Below are positions 43,429 to 52,691 of a stretch of 64,000 nucleotides of DNA, piece by piece (within the stretch, counting starts at the first letter, position 1; each line of letters opens with the position of its first letter). A model generated the notes under the pieces. It made no database searches, was not told where the DNA came from, and saw only the letters and a list, made by a program, of their open reading frames with translations. The position numbers and the translations under genes are program-made. This stretch comes from 40CM-4-69-5 sp036556905. GTDB lineage: Bacteria; Methylomirabilota; Methylomirabilia; Rokubacteriales; CSP1-6. The DNA lies in contig DATBIM010000006.1 of NCBI GenBank assembly GCA_036556905.1, forward strand, positions 1 to 64,000, written 5' to 3'.

Positions 43429-45153
43429 CTACTCTTCGCTGTCGTCGTCGTAGTCGTCGCGCTGCTTGCGCTTGCCGCGACGACCCTGACCACCCCGTCC
43501 CTCCTCCGCCTCACGGCTGAGGTCCACCGCGTGCGCCAGCTCCTTGAGGCTGAGGCCGATGCGCCGCTCGTTCGGGTCGACCCGGATGACGAGCAGCGTG
43601 ATCTCGTCGCCCACGTTGACGATCTCGTCGGGCCGACTGATCGGGCGGTTGGCCATCTGGGAGATGTGGAGCAGGCCGTCGACCCCGGGCTCCAGCTCGA
43701 TGAAGGCGCCGAAGTCGGTGAGCCGCACGACCTTGCCCGTCACCCGTGAACCCATGGGGTAGCGCTGGGCCGCGGTGGCCCAGGGGTCGGGCTGGACCTG
43801 CTTGAGCCCCAGGGAGATGCGCTTGTTCTCGCTGTCGATGTTGAGGATCTGGGTCTCGAGCTCCTGGCCCTTCTTGATCACCTCCGAGGGATGGCCGACC
43901 GAGCGCGTCCACGACATGTCGGAGATGTGGAGCAGACCGTCCACTCCCGGCTCCAGCTCGATGAAGGCCCCGAAGTCGGTGAGATTGCGCACCTTTCCGA
44001 TGACGCGCTGACCGACCGCGTAACGCTCGTCGATGGTCTGCCAGGGATCGGGCTCGACCTGCTTCATCCCCAGCGAGATCCGCTTGGCGGCCCGGTTGAC
44101 GTCGAGCACCGCTACTTCGACCTCGTCGCCCACGTTGACGATCTTCGAGGGGTGGCGGACGCGTCGCGTCCACGACATCTCGGAAACGTGCACGAGCCCT
44201 TCCACTCCCGGCTCGAGCTCCACGAAGGCACCGTAGTTGGTGAGGCTCACCACGCGGCCCCGCGCCTTCGTGCCCGCAGCGTACTTCTGCTCCACCTGCT
44301 CCCAGGGGTCCAGGGACTTCTGCTTGTAGCCGAGGGACACCCGGCCCGTCTCCCGGTCGAAGTGCAGCACGACGACCTCGACCTGGTCCCCGACCTGGAA
44401 GATCTCGGAGGGATGGCCGACGCGGCCCCAGCTCATGTCGGTGACGTGCAGGAGCCCGTCGATGCCCCCCAGGTCGATGAAGGCGCCGTAGTCGGTGATG
44501 TTCTTCACCGTGCCGGTGAGGACCATGTCCTCGTGCAGGACCTCCAGCGTGTGCTTCTTCTTCTCCTCGCGCTCCTCTTCCAGCACGGCCCGGCGGGACA
44601 GCACCACGTTGCCCCGGCGCCGGTTGAGCTTGATGACCTTGGCGCGGATGGTGTGACCGAGCAGCGCATTCAGGTTCTTGACGGGCCGCAGGTCCACCTG
44701 GGAGCCGGGCAGGAAGGCCTTGACGCCCACGTCCACGGCCAGGCCGCCCTTGACGACCTCGACGACCTTGCCTTCCACGGGACTGCCCTTGTCGAAGGCC
44801 TGGGTGACCACGTCCCAGACCTTGATCTTGTCGGCCTTCTCCTTGGAGAGGACGATCAGGCCTTCGGCATCCTCCTTGGCCTCGAGGTAGACGTCCAGCT
44901 CCTCGCCCACCTCGGGCAGCCGACCGGCCCGCTGGAACTCGTCGATGGGGATGGCCCCTTCGCTCTTGTAGCCGACGTCGACGAGGACTTCGGAGGGCCC
45001 GACGTGGACGACGCGGCCACGAACCACCTCGCCTTCCTCGAACTCGGTGATGGCGGTGGTTCGATACCAGTCCTCCATGCGCTCCTCGGGCGCGCCGGGC
45101 CTGTCCTCCTTTCGCTGGCCGCCGAGGTTACGACGCGGTTCATCCTTCTCCAT
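43429..45153 (-). CDS. rpsA: 30S ribosomal protein S1
   Basis: 574 residues from ATG 45153. Six S1 RNA-binding repeats are visible (VRGRVVHVGPSEVLVDVG through the last LDFGAFIELEPG), as in proteobacterial S1. ATG 45162 is another possible start, but the GGAGG ribosome site is spaced better for 45153. Promotes mRNA binding to the 30S subunit. The C-terminus is acidic (DDYDDDSEE). Confidence 0.96.
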   Translation of the reverse strand: MEKDEPRRNLGGQRKEDRPGAPEERMEDWYRTTAITEFEEGEVVRGRVVHVGPSEVLVDVGYKSEGAIPIDEFQRAGRLPEVGEELDVYLEAKEDAEGLIVLSKEKADKIKVWDVVTQAFDKGSPVEGKVVEVVKGGLAVDVGVKAFLPGSQVDLRPVKNLNALLGHTIRAKVIKLNRRRGNVVLSRRAVLEEEREEKKKHTLEVLHEDMVLTGTVKNITDYGAFIDLGGIDGLLHVTDMSWGRVGHPSEIFQVGDQVEVVVLHFDRETGRVSLGYKQKSLDPWEQVEQKYAAGTKARGRVVSLTNYGAFVELEPGVEGLVHVSEMSWTRRVRHPSKIVNVGDEVEVAVLDVNRAAKRISLGMKQVEPDPWQTIDERYAVGQRVIGKVRNLTDFGAFIELEPGVDGLLHISDMSWTRSVGHPSEVIKKGQELETQILNIDSENKRISLGLKQVQPDPWATAAQRYPMGSRVTGKVVRLTDFGAFIELEPGVDGLLHISQMANRPISRPDEIVNVGDEITLLVIRVDPNERRIGLSLKELAHAVDLSREAEEGRGGQGRRGKRKQRDDYDDDSEE

Positions 45154-45871
45154 GCTGCCCATTCCTCCCGTACATAGATTTGGACGGGGTCGAGGCTCCT
45201 CCCGCACCCACCCCGTCGCATGCTACTTCACGCGGTGACGCTGCGCACGGCCCTGCTGACTCCGCGGCGTCTTTGAGGCGCGCGATGGCCGCCATCATCG
45301 CCTGGCTGGCGGCCTCGTAGGATTCCTTCTTCGATCGAGCATCTTCGTTGCCCCCGAAGCGCAGGGGGGGGCCGAATGCCACCGTGACCTTCGTGGGACG
45401 GGGGATCCGCCGGCCCCGCGGCCAGGCCCGCCCCGATCCCCGAACATAGACGGGCACCACCGCAGCCCCGCTGAGCACGGCCAGCATCCCCGCTCCCGGC
45501 TTCCCCGGCCGGAGCACGCCCTCCTGGCCGCGGGTGCCCTCGGGGAACACCAGCAGTGTGCCTCCGTTCTCGAGCACGCGCAGGGCTATTCGCATCGCCG
45601 CGGGATCGGCGCCCTCCCTTCGCACCGGATGGGCATTCAGCCGACGGATGAGACCCCCGAGCAAGGGGATCTCGAACAGCTCGGCCTTGGCCAGGAACGA
45701 GACCGCCCGCGGCGTCATCCCTCCGATCAGCGGAGGGTCGATCACGCTGGAATGGTTGGCCACCAGGAGCACGGGCCCCGAGCGAGGGACGTGCTCGCGG
45801 CCGCGGCCCTGGATGCGGAAGTACAGGCGCATGAGCGCCACCACGCACAGCTTCAGGATCGCGTACAGCAT
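45140..45871 (-). CDS. plsC: 1-acyl-sn-glycerol-3-phosphate acyltransferase
   Basis: 243 residues. An N-terminal membrane helix, then the acyltransferase motifs NHSSVIDPP (H-x4-D) near residue 39 and FPEGTRGQEG near 110. Makes phosphatidic acid from lysophosphatidic acid. The last few residues run into the rpsA start, a 14 base overlap. The position between cmk and rpsA is seen in other bacteria. Confidence 0.92.
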   Translation of the reverse strand: MLYAILKLCVVALMRLYFRIQGRGREHVPRSGPVLLVANHSSVIDPPLIGGMTPRAVSFLAKAELFEIPLLGGLIRRLNAHPVRREGADPAAMRIALRVLENGGTLLVFPEGTRGQEGVLRPGKPGAGMLAVLSGAAVVPVYVRGSGRAWPRGRRIPRPTKVTVAFGPPLRFGGNEDARSKKESYEAASQAMMAAIARLKDAAESAGPCAASPREVACDGVGAGGASTPSKSMYGRNGQHGEG

Positions 45872-46533
45872 CGCTCGGCGATGTGCCGGATCATCGTGTC
45901 GAGCACCTCGTCGATGCTCCGGTTCGTCGTATCGATCGTGATGGCGTCTTCGGCCGCCCGCAGCGGGGCCAGGACCCGGCTCTTGTCTTGCGCGTCGCGG
46001 GCGCCCAGCTCGCCCTGGACGGCCGCGAGCTCGCTCTCGATGCCGCGGGCGCGAAACTCGGCCAGCCGGCGCCGGGCCCGTTCCTCCAGCGAGGCGTCCA
46101 GGTAGAACTTGACGTCGGCCTGGGGCCACACCACCGTCCCCGTGTCCCGCCCCTCCAGAATCGCCCCCCCGGACGCAGCCAGGCGGCGCTGGGCCGGCGT
46201 CATCTTGGCGCGAACCGGCTCGAGCACCGTGAGCGCCGAGGTCAGCGCGTCGATCGGGCGGGTCCGGATCTCGTCGGTCACATCACGGCCGTCCACGAAC
46301 ACCCGCTGCTCGCGCAGGTCGATCTCGATCGTCTCGAGATGCCGGCGCAGATCGGGAGTATCTCTGGCCTCGAGTCCCTTGTCGAGTACGCTCCAGGCCA
46401 GGGCCCGGTACATCGCCCCGGTGTCGATCAGCCGGTACCCGAGCCGGCGCGCCAGAGCCCGGGCCACGGTGGTCTTCCCCGCCCCGGCCGGCCCATCGAT
46501 CGTGATCACCAGCTCGCGCTGTCCCGCCTTCAT
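45853..46533 (-). CDS. cmk: cytidylate kinase
   Basis: 226 residues from ATG 46533. P-loop GPAGAGKTTVARALA near residue 14, GAMYRALAW and the EGRDTGTVVWP block are CMP kinase signatures. Phosphorylates CMP and dCMP. Overlaps tyrA by 4 bases and plsC by 19. Confidence 0.95.
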   Translation of the reverse strand: MKAGQRELVITIDGPAGAGKTTVARALARRLGYRLIDTGAMYRALAWSVLDKGLEARDTPDLRRHLETIEIDLREQRVFVDGRDVTDEIRTRPIDALTSALTVLEPVRAKMTPAQRRLAASGGAILEGRDTGTVVWPQADVKFYLDASLEERARRRLAEFRARGIESELAAVQGELGARDAQDKSRVLAPLRAAEDAITIDTTNRSIDEVLDTMIRHIAERCCTRS

Positions 46534-47387
46534 GGAAGGCCAAGCCCCTCGCGACGCGCCTTGATGCGGGCCAGGGTGGCGCGCAGAGCGGCGCCGTCGC
46601 CGGTGTCGAGCAACCGACTGAGCTCGGCGAGGGCCCGGAGGAACTCGCGGGTGCTCGCGGCCATGGCCTCCCGGTTGGTGAGGAAGATCGCCTCCCACAC
46701 CTCGGGGTCCGCGGCGGCGATGCGGGTGGTGTCGCGGAAGCCGCGGGCGGCGACGTCGAAGGCCGCGGGCTCCAGGCGCTCCACGGCGTCTACGAGGGCG
46801 CAGGCGACCAGGTGTGGCAGGTGGCTCACGGCGGCGACGGCCCGATCGTGGGCCGCCGGGTCCATGGTGAGGATGCGCGCGGCCCCGAGCGACTCCCAGA
46901 ATGCGGACACGGCCTTGACGGCGGCGGGGGCGCTGCTCTCGGTGGGAGTCACGATCACGGTGGCGCCCCGAAACAGGTCGCTCCGGGCTACGCCGTACCC
47001 GTTCTGTTCCGAGCCCGCCATGGGATGACTGCCCACGAACGCCAGCGAGCGGTCCGCACCCAGGCGCTCGGCGGCGCGGACGATCGTCGCCTTGGTCGAG
47101 CCGACGTCGGTGAGTATCGCCTCGGCGCCGAGGACCGGCCAGAGCGTCTGCAGCAGCCGTTCGATCGTCTGCACGGGGGTGGCCAGCACCACGAAGTCAG
47201 CGCCCCGGACGCCCTCGACGGGGTCGGCGGTGGCGCGATCGAGGGTACCGTCGCGCCGGGCCGGCTCCAGGTGCTCCGTCTGCCGACCGATGCCCACGAT
47301 CTCCCGAGCGAGTCCGTGGGCCCGCACGGCCTTGGCGATGGAACCGCCCAGCAGGCCCACCCCGACCACCGCCAGTCGCTGGATCAC
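46530..47387 (-). CDS. tyrA: prephenate/arogenate dehydrogenase
   Basis: 285 residues. Rossmann NAD(P) motif GVGLLGGSIAKA near residue 9, DVGSTKATIV, and the catalytic SHPMAGSEQNGY block. Oxidative decarboxylation towards tyrosine. No chorismate mutase domain is attached. In related gene orders aroA often lies between tyrA and cmk; it is missing here. Confidence 0.94.
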   Translation of the reverse strand: MIQRLAVVGVGLLGGSIAKAVRAHGLAREIVGIGRQTEHLEPARRDGTLDRATADPVEGVRGADFVVLATPVQTIERLLQTLWPVLGAEAILTDVGSTKATIVRAAERLGADRSLAFVGSHPMAGSEQNGYGVARSDLFRGATVIVTPTESSAPAAVKAVSAFWESLGAARILTMDPAAHDRAVAAVSHLPHLVACALVDAVERLEPAAFDVAARGFRDTTRIAAADPEVWEAIFLTNREAMAASTREFLRALAELSRLLDTGDGAALRATLARIKARREGLGLP

Positions 47388-48496
47388 GCGGGACTCTTCT
47401 TGAACACGGTGCGTAGCGCCTTGACCAGGCGGCGATTTTCCTCGGGCGTGCCCACCGTGATACGCAGCGTGCTCTCCATGCCAAACGACGTGAGCGGGCG
47501 GACGATGACCCCCTGGCGCAGGAGCTTCTGGTAGATGTCGGCCGCGCTCCGCCCCACATCGACCAGGATGAAGTTGGCCCGGGAGGGCACGTACTTGAGG
47601 CCGAGCGCCTTGAACTCATCGTAGAGGTAGTGGCGGCCGGCCTCGATCATCCGCACGCACTCCTGCACGTGAGCCTCGTCCTCCAGGGCCGCCAGGGCGG
47701 CCACCTGGGCCAGCGAGTTGACGTTGAAGGGCTGGCGGATCCGATTCATCAGCGCCGTGGCGTCGGCGTCGGCGATGCCGTAGCCGACCCGGAGCCCGGC
47801 CAGGCTGTTGGCCTTGGAGAAGGTCCGCAGCACGATGACCTTCCGCCCCTGCCGGAAGTAATTGAGCGTGTCCGGAAAATCGGGGCCCAGGGCGAACTCG
47901 ATGTACGCCTCGTCGAAGACGACGATCGTTCGCTCGGGGATCCGGTCCATGAAGTGCTCGACCTCGTCGGCCGTGACGATGGTCGCGGTGGGGTTGTTGG
48001 GGTTGGCGATGAACACGAGCTTGGTCAGGTCATTGGCAGCGCGGGCCATGGCTTCGAGATCGAGTCGGTGGTCCTTGAGCATGACCATCACCCGGATGCC
48101 GCCCGCGGCCTGCACGATCATGGGGTAGACGACGAAGGAGGGGTGGGGCACGATCGCCTCGTCGCCCGGCCTGAGAAAGGACCGTACCAGCAGCTCGATG
48201 AGCTCGTTGGACCCGTTGCCCAGGATCACTTGCTCGGTCGTGACGCCGTGCTTCTTGGCCAGCGCCTGACGCAGGTAGAAGCCGCTGCCGTCGGGGTACC
48301 GGTTCAGCGTGGTCAGCGCGGCCACCAGGGCCTTCTGGACTCGGTGGGAGGGCGCCAGGGGGTTTTCGTTCGACGCCAGCTTGATGGCGTCCGAGATCCC
48401 CAGCTCTCGCTCGAGCTCTTCGATCGGCTTCCCGGGCTCGTAGGGCGCGATGCCCAGGATGTGCTCGTTGGCCAATGACTCCCACGGCGTGGTCAT
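47384..48496 (-). CDS. hisC: histidinol-phosphate/aromatic aminotransferase
   Basis: 370 residues. PLP-dependent class I/II aminotransferase with NENPLAPS, NGSNELIELL, ANPNNPTATIV and the PLP lysine in TFSKANSLAGLRVGYG. In this context between tyrA and pheA it probably serves aromatic amino acid synthesis as well as or instead of histidine synthesis. Overlaps tyrA by 4 bases. Confidence 0.93.
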   Translation of the reverse strand: MTTPWESLANEHILGIAPYEPGKPIEELERELGISDAIKLASNENPLAPSHRVQKALVAALTTLNRYPDGSGFYLRQALAKKHGVTTEQVILGNGSNELIELLVRSFLRPGDEAIVPHPSFVVYPMIVQAAGGIRVMVMLKDHRLDLEAMARAANDLTKLVFIANPNNPTATIVTADEVEHFMDRIPERTIVVFDEAYIEFALGPDFPDTLNYFRQGRKVIVLRTFSKANSLAGLRVGYGIADADATALMNRIRQPFNVNSLAQVAALAALEDEAHVQECVRMIEAGRHYLYDEFKALGLKYVPSRANFILVDVGRSAADIYQKLLRQGVIVRPLTSFGMESTLRITVGTPEENRRLVKALRTVFKKSPA

Positions 48497-48505
48497 GCAG
48501 TCTCC

Positions 48506-49567
48506 TTATCCGGCCGGGTAGGAGCCCAGGATCTTGACGAAGACAGTCCGTGCCCGGATCTCGTCGAGCGCGGCCGCCACCACCGGCGTGTCGCGGTGAC
48601 CCTCGAAGTCCACGAACATCACGTACTCCCACGCCCGCACCTTCGCCGGCCGCGACTCGATCTTGGTGAGATTGAGTCCCCGTCCCGAGAACGGCTCGAG
48701 CACCCGGTAGAGCGCGCCGGGCTCGTTGCGCATGGCGAAGAGGATCGAGGTCTTGTCCCGTCCGCTCGGGCCCGGGGGGCGCCGCCCGATGATCAGGAAG
48801 CGGGTGGAGTTCGACGGGTTGTCCTCGATGCGCGCCCGCAGCACGGGGACGTTGTAGAGGCGGGCCGCGAGGTCCGAGGCGATCGCGGCGATGCTGACGT
48901 CGCCGGCCGCGAGCTCGGCGGCGGCCGCCGTGGAGGTGACTTCCTGCGTCGGGACCTCGGGCAGATTGGCGGCCAGCCACCCTCGACACTGAGCCAGGGC
49001 CTGGGGGTGGGAGATCACGGTCTTGACGTCCGCCAGTCCTGGCGCCGCCGAGAGCAGGTGCTGGGTGATCGGCAGGTACACCTCGCCGCAGATGCTGGCG
49101 TCGGAGTCGATGAGGCGATCCAGGGTGATGTTGACGGCGCCCTCGGTGCTGTTCTCCACGGGGACGACGCCGTATTCGACACGCCCGCGCTCGACGTCGT
49201 CGAAGACATCGGCCACGGAGCGCGAGGCCACGTAGGTGGCGGAGGCGCCGAAGTGCTGGAGGGCCGCCTGATGGGTGAAGGTGGCCTGGGGGCCGAAGTA
49301 CCCGACCGTGAGCGGCCCCTCCAGGGCCCGGCACGCGGAGAGGATCTCGGTCCACACCGCGCGCACGGCGGCCACCGGAAAGGGGCCCGTGCTGGCTCTG
49401 GTGAGGCGGTTGAGGATCTCGGTTTCACGCTCGGGGACATACGACGGCCGCTCCTGCCGTCGTTTGAGGTCTCCGACGCTGAGGGCGGCCTCGGCGCGCT
49501 GGTTGAGGAGGTGAAGGATCTGCTTGTCGAGTTCGTTGATCCTGGAACGCCAATCGTCCAGGTTCAT
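48506..49567 (-). CDS. pheA: bifunctional chorismate mutase/prephenate dehydratase
   Basis: 353 residues. An AroQ-type chorismate mutase at the N-terminus (INELDKQILHLLNQRAEAAL), then prephenate dehydratase (YFGPQATFTHQAALQ, VVPVENSTEGAVNITLD) and a C-terminal ACT domain with ESRPAKVRAWEY for phenylalanine feedback. The first gene of the pheA-hisC-tyrA-cmk run. Confidence 0.95.
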   Translation of the reverse strand: MNLDDWRSRINELDKQILHLLNQRAEAALSVGDLKRRQERPSYVPERETEILNRLTRASTGPFPVAAVRAVWTEILSACRALEGPLTVGYFGPQATFTHQAALQHFGASATYVASRSVADVFDDVERGRVEYGVVPVENSTEGAVNITLDRLIDSDASICGEVYLPITQHLLSAAPGLADVKTVISHPQALAQCRGWLAANLPEVPTQEVTSTAAAAELAAGDVSIAAIASDLAARLYNVPVLRARIEDNPSNSTRFLIIGRRPPGPSGRDKTSILFAMRNEPGALYRVLEPFSGRGLNLTKIESRPAKVRAWEYVMFVDFEGHRDTPVVAAALDEIRARTVFVKILGSYPAG

Positions 49568-49657
49568 AGGGGTCCCTGCCCGTCTACGGAATACCGCGCA
49601 TTATAGGCTAACGTCTCCGAGCCACGCAAGCGCAGGACCGACGCGCCGGCGGTCGCC

Positions 49658-50386
49658 TCAGCGCGCCGCGCTCACGGCGTGGCGGAGGGCGGCCACCTCG
49701 CGAGTGCTGAGCTCGCGCCAGCGACCAACGGCCAGCTCGCCGAGCTGCACGGGGCCGAAGGCGATCCGGCGCAGGCGCACCACGGGATGCCCGAGCGCCT
49801 GACAGTAGCGCTTCACCTCGTGCTTGCGCCCCTCGGCAAACGTCAGACGCACGCGGCTGCCCCCGGTCCCGCTCCGGAGCAGGGCCACGGCGGCGGGGAC
49901 GGCCGGACCGTCTTCTAGCATCGCCCCCCGGCGCCATCGGCTCAGATCCCCGCGACCCACGGCGCCGACGACGTCGACCTCGTAGACACGGGGCAGGCCG
50001 TACCGGGGATGCAGCAGGCGGTGGGTCAGCGCGCCGTCGTTGGTGAGCAGCAGGGCGCCCTCGACGTCGACGTCGAGACGGCCGACCGGGTACAGGCGCG
50101 CGGCGGCGGGCACCAGATCGGTGACGATCGGACGCCCGGCGGGATCGGCCCGCGACGTGACATAGCCCCGAGGCTTGTTGAGGAGGACGTACTGCTTGCT
50201 CTCGGCCTTGGGGATGGGACGGCCGTCGACGACGATCAGGTCCGCCTCGGGATCGGCCAGCGAGCCGACCTCGCGGGCGACGATGCCGTTGATGGCGACG
50301 CGCCCTTCGGCGATCAGCCGGTCAGCCGCTCGTCGTGACGCCAGCCCCGCCTGGGCCAGGATCTTGTTCAGCCTGAGCTTGGCCAT
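49658..50386 (-). CDS. rluB: ribosomal large subunit pseudouridine synthase (RluB/RsuA family)
   Basis: 242 residues from ATG 50386. An S4 RNA-binding domain (LNKILAQAGLASRRAADRLI) precedes the catalytic domain with GRLDVDVEGALLLTNDG, whose Asp is the nucleophile. Modifies rRNA, most likely U2605 of 23S in this subfamily. Overlaps scpB by 65 bases. Confidence 0.93.
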   Translation of the reverse strand: MAKLRLNKILAQAGLASRRAADRLIAEGRVAINGIVAREVGSLADPEADLIVVDGRPIPKAESKQYVLLNKPRGYVTSRADPAGRPIVTDLVPAAARLYPVGRLDVDVEGALLLTNDGALTHRLLHPRYGLPRVYEVDVVGAVGRGDLSRWRRGAMLEDGPAVPAAVALLRSGTGGSRVRLTFAEGRKHEVKRYCQALGHPVVRLRRIAFGPVQLGELAVGRWRELSTREVAALRHAVSAAR

Positions 50387-50927
50387 CGACGGCGGCTCCC
50401 GCCAGCTCGGGGACGAGGAGCTCGCCCTCGACCTTGGGCAGATCGGTGAGGTCCCGCAGGCCGAAGGCCACCAGGAACTCCCGGGTCGTTTCGTAGAGGA
50501 AGGGCCGGCCGGGCGCTTCCTTGCGGCCGCTGATGCGGATGAGCCGGCGCTCGAGGAGGTTGTCCAGCACGGCATCGGAGTTGACGCCGCGCACGGCGTC
50601 GACCTCGGGACGTGACACCGGCTGCCGATAGCCCACGATGGCCAGGGTCTCCAGCGCCGGGCGGCTGAGTCGCGCCCGGGTTCGCGAGCGGGCCAGCCGC
50701 AGCAGCCAGGGCGCGATCTCTGGCCGCGTCACCATCCGGTATCCTCCGCCGACCTCCACGATGGCCAGCGCCCGGTCGGCCGCCGCGTAGCGGGCACGCA
50801 GCTCCTCCACCAGCTCGGAGGCCTCGGCGGCGTCGGCCAGGTCCAGGACCTCACGGATCCGCTCGGCCTCCAGCGGGACATCGGACGCGAAGAGCAGGGC
50901 CTCGACGACGTCACTCGGTGTGGGCAA
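50322..50927 (-). CDS. scpB: segregation and condensation protein B
   Basis: 201 residues. Two winged-helix domains (VVEALLFASDVPLEAERIRE; ALETLAIVGYRQPVSRPEVD). With ScpA and SMC it forms the condensin complex for chromosome segregation. Its C-terminal tail runs into rluB; the scpA-scpB-rluB order is conserved. Confidence 0.94.
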   Translation of the reverse strand: MPTPSDVVEALLFASDVPLEAERIREVLDLADAAEASELVEELRARYAAADRALAIVEVGGGYRMVTRPEIAPWLLRLARSRTRARLSRPALETLAIVGYRQPVSRPEVDAVRGVNSDAVLDNLLERRLIRISGRKEAPGRPFLYETTREFLVAFGLRDLTDLPKVEGELLVPELAGAAVDGQAQAEQDPGPGGAGVTTSG

Positions 50928-51705
50928 GGTTCACCTCGCTGGCGACGGCCGGATCGCCCGGCCGCCGCTCGATGACGATGTCGCCGAACAACTCGGTTTG
51001 CTGCACGCGGATGTTACCGAGCCGCACCAGCTCCAGGATCGCGAGCAGCGTCACGACGACCTCGGTGGGCACGCGCTGGGCTCCCAGCAGCGACGAGAAC
51101 AGTACGGACCAGGTGTCCCGGACCACGCTGAGGATCTCGGTCATGCGCTCCAGGACGGACATCGGCTCGGCCTGGACCTCGCGGGGCTTGCGACGGGCCT
51201 GCTCCTCGATGAGCCGCTTCAGGGCGCGCTCGAGCAGGTGGACGCTGAGGTCCTCCAGCGGCACCTCGTCCGCTGCCGGCAGCTCGCTCACCGGGCGGCC
51301 CCAGATCAACGCTTGCTCGGCTTCGCGTTCGCCCAGCCAGGCGCCCAGCGCCTTCACCCGGGAGTACTCCCGCAGCCGGGCTTCGAGCTCGTCGCGCAGG
51401 GCCGCGGCTTCCTCGTCGAGCTGCTCCGCCGTCTCGTCAGGCGGTACCAGCAGCTTGGACTTGAGATAGATCAGCGTCGCCGCCGTCACCAGATACGCGC
51501 CGGCCGCTTCGAGATCCTGGAACTCCATGGCCTCCAGATGGGTCAGGTACTGGTCGGTGATCATGCGGAGGGGCAGGTTGGCGAGATCGATCTCGTTGGT
51601 GCGGCACAGGTGCAGCAGCAGGTCGAGCGGCCCCTCGAACTGCCCTACTCGCAGCGTCAACCCGGACGGCGGCGCGTCGGGAGCCGCGGGCGTGAGGGGG
51701 GTCAT
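50911..51705 (-). CDS. scpA: segregation and condensation protein A
   Basis: 264 residues from ATG 51705. Kleisin family: FEGPLDLLLHLCRTNEIDL at the SMC-binding N-terminus, a charged middle, and the C-terminal winged helix with VVVTLLAILELVRLGNI. Overlaps trpS by 4 bases and scpB by 17. Confidence 0.95.
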   Translation of the reverse strand: MTPLTPAAPDAPPSGLTLRVGQFEGPLDLLLHLCRTNEIDLANLPLRMITDQYLTHLEAMEFQDLEAAGAYLVTAATLIYLKSKLLVPPDETAEQLDEEAAALRDELEARLREYSRVKALGAWLGEREAEQALIWGRPVSELPAADEVPLEDLSVHLLERALKRLIEEQARRKPREVQAEPMSVLERMTEILSVVRDTWSVLFSSLLGAQRVPTEVVVTLLAILELVRLGNIRVQQTELFGDIVIERRPGDPAVASEVNLAHTE

Positions 51706-52691
51706 GGTGTGATGGTCACCACCCGGCGCACGTCCTCCATCGTGGTTTGCGCCACCCGGCGCGCCCGCGTCGAACCCTCGCGCAGGATGTCGACGATCAT
51801 GTCGGGCTTCTCGGCGAAGGCTGCCCGACGCTCCCGGATCGGGGCCAGGGCCGGCTCCAGGTGCTCGAGCAGCCTGGCCTTGCAGTCCAGACAGCCGATG
51901 CCGGCGGTGCGGCAGCCGGTGGCCGCCCACTCGCGGTCGGCCGGCGGCGTGAAGATGCGATGCAGGTCGAAGACGGGGCACACGTCGGGGTTGCCGGGAT
52001 CGGAGCGGCGCTTGCGGGCAGGATCCGTCACCATGGGCCGGATCTTTTCGCGGACGGTCTCGGCCGGATCCGATAGATAGATGGCGTTGCCGTAAGACTT
52101 GGACATCTTCCGGCCGTCGGTTCCGGGAACCTTGGGGATCTCGGTGAGCTTGGCCTGCGGCTCGGGAAACACTTCCCCGAAAGTATTGTTGAAGCGCCGG
52201 GCGACCTCCCGGGTGAGCTCGACGTGGGGTACCTGGTCGATGCCGACCGGGACCCAGCGGGGCTTGTACATGAGGATGTCGGCAGCCTGGAGCAGCGGGT
52301 AGCCGAGCAGACCGTAGGACGGGGACTCGATCCCCAGCTGCTCCACCATCTCCTTGTACGTCGGCACGCGCTCCAGCCAGCCCAGCGGCGTGATCATCGA
52401 GAACAGCAGGTGCAGCTCGGCGTGCTCGGGCACCAGGGACTGCACGAAGATCGTGGAGCGGGCGGGATCGAGGCCCGCACCCAGCCAGTCGGCGATCATC
52501 TCGACGGTGTTGGCGGGGACGTCGCGCACGTCCTCCGCCCCGGTGGTCAGGGCATGCCAGTTGGCCACGAAGAAGAAGCAATCGTGGCTCTCTTGCAGTC
52601 GGACCCAGTTGTCGAGCGCGCCCAGATAGTTGCCGAGGTGCAGTCGGCCGGTCGGACGCATGCCCGACAGCACCCGCTCCCGGGTCGTCAC
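51702..52691 (-). CDS. trpS: tryptophanyl-tRNA synthetase
   Basis: 329 residues from GTG 52691, coupled to the upstream glycosyltransferase by GTGA. Class I synthetase: HLGNYLGAL (HIGH-like, near residue 18) and KMSKSYGN (KMSKS, near 195). A cysteine cluster follows (CRTAGIGCLDCKARL), possibly a metal site in addition to family norms. Confidence 0.95.
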   Translation of the reverse strand: MTTRERVLSGMRPTGRLHLGNYLGALDNWVRLQESHDCFFFVANWHALTTGAEDVRDVPANTVEMIADWLGAGLDPARSTIFVQSLVPEHAELHLLFSMITPLGWLERVPTYKEMVEQLGIESPSYGLLGYPLLQAADILMYKPRWVPVGIDQVPHVELTREVARRFNNTFGEVFPEPQAKLTEIPKVPGTDGRKMSKSYGNAIYLSDPAETVREKIRPMVTDPARKRRSDPGNPDVCPVFDLHRIFTPPADREWAATGCRTAGIGCLDCKARLLEHLEPALAPIRERRAAFAEKPDMIVDILREGSTRARRVAQTTMEDVRRVVTITP

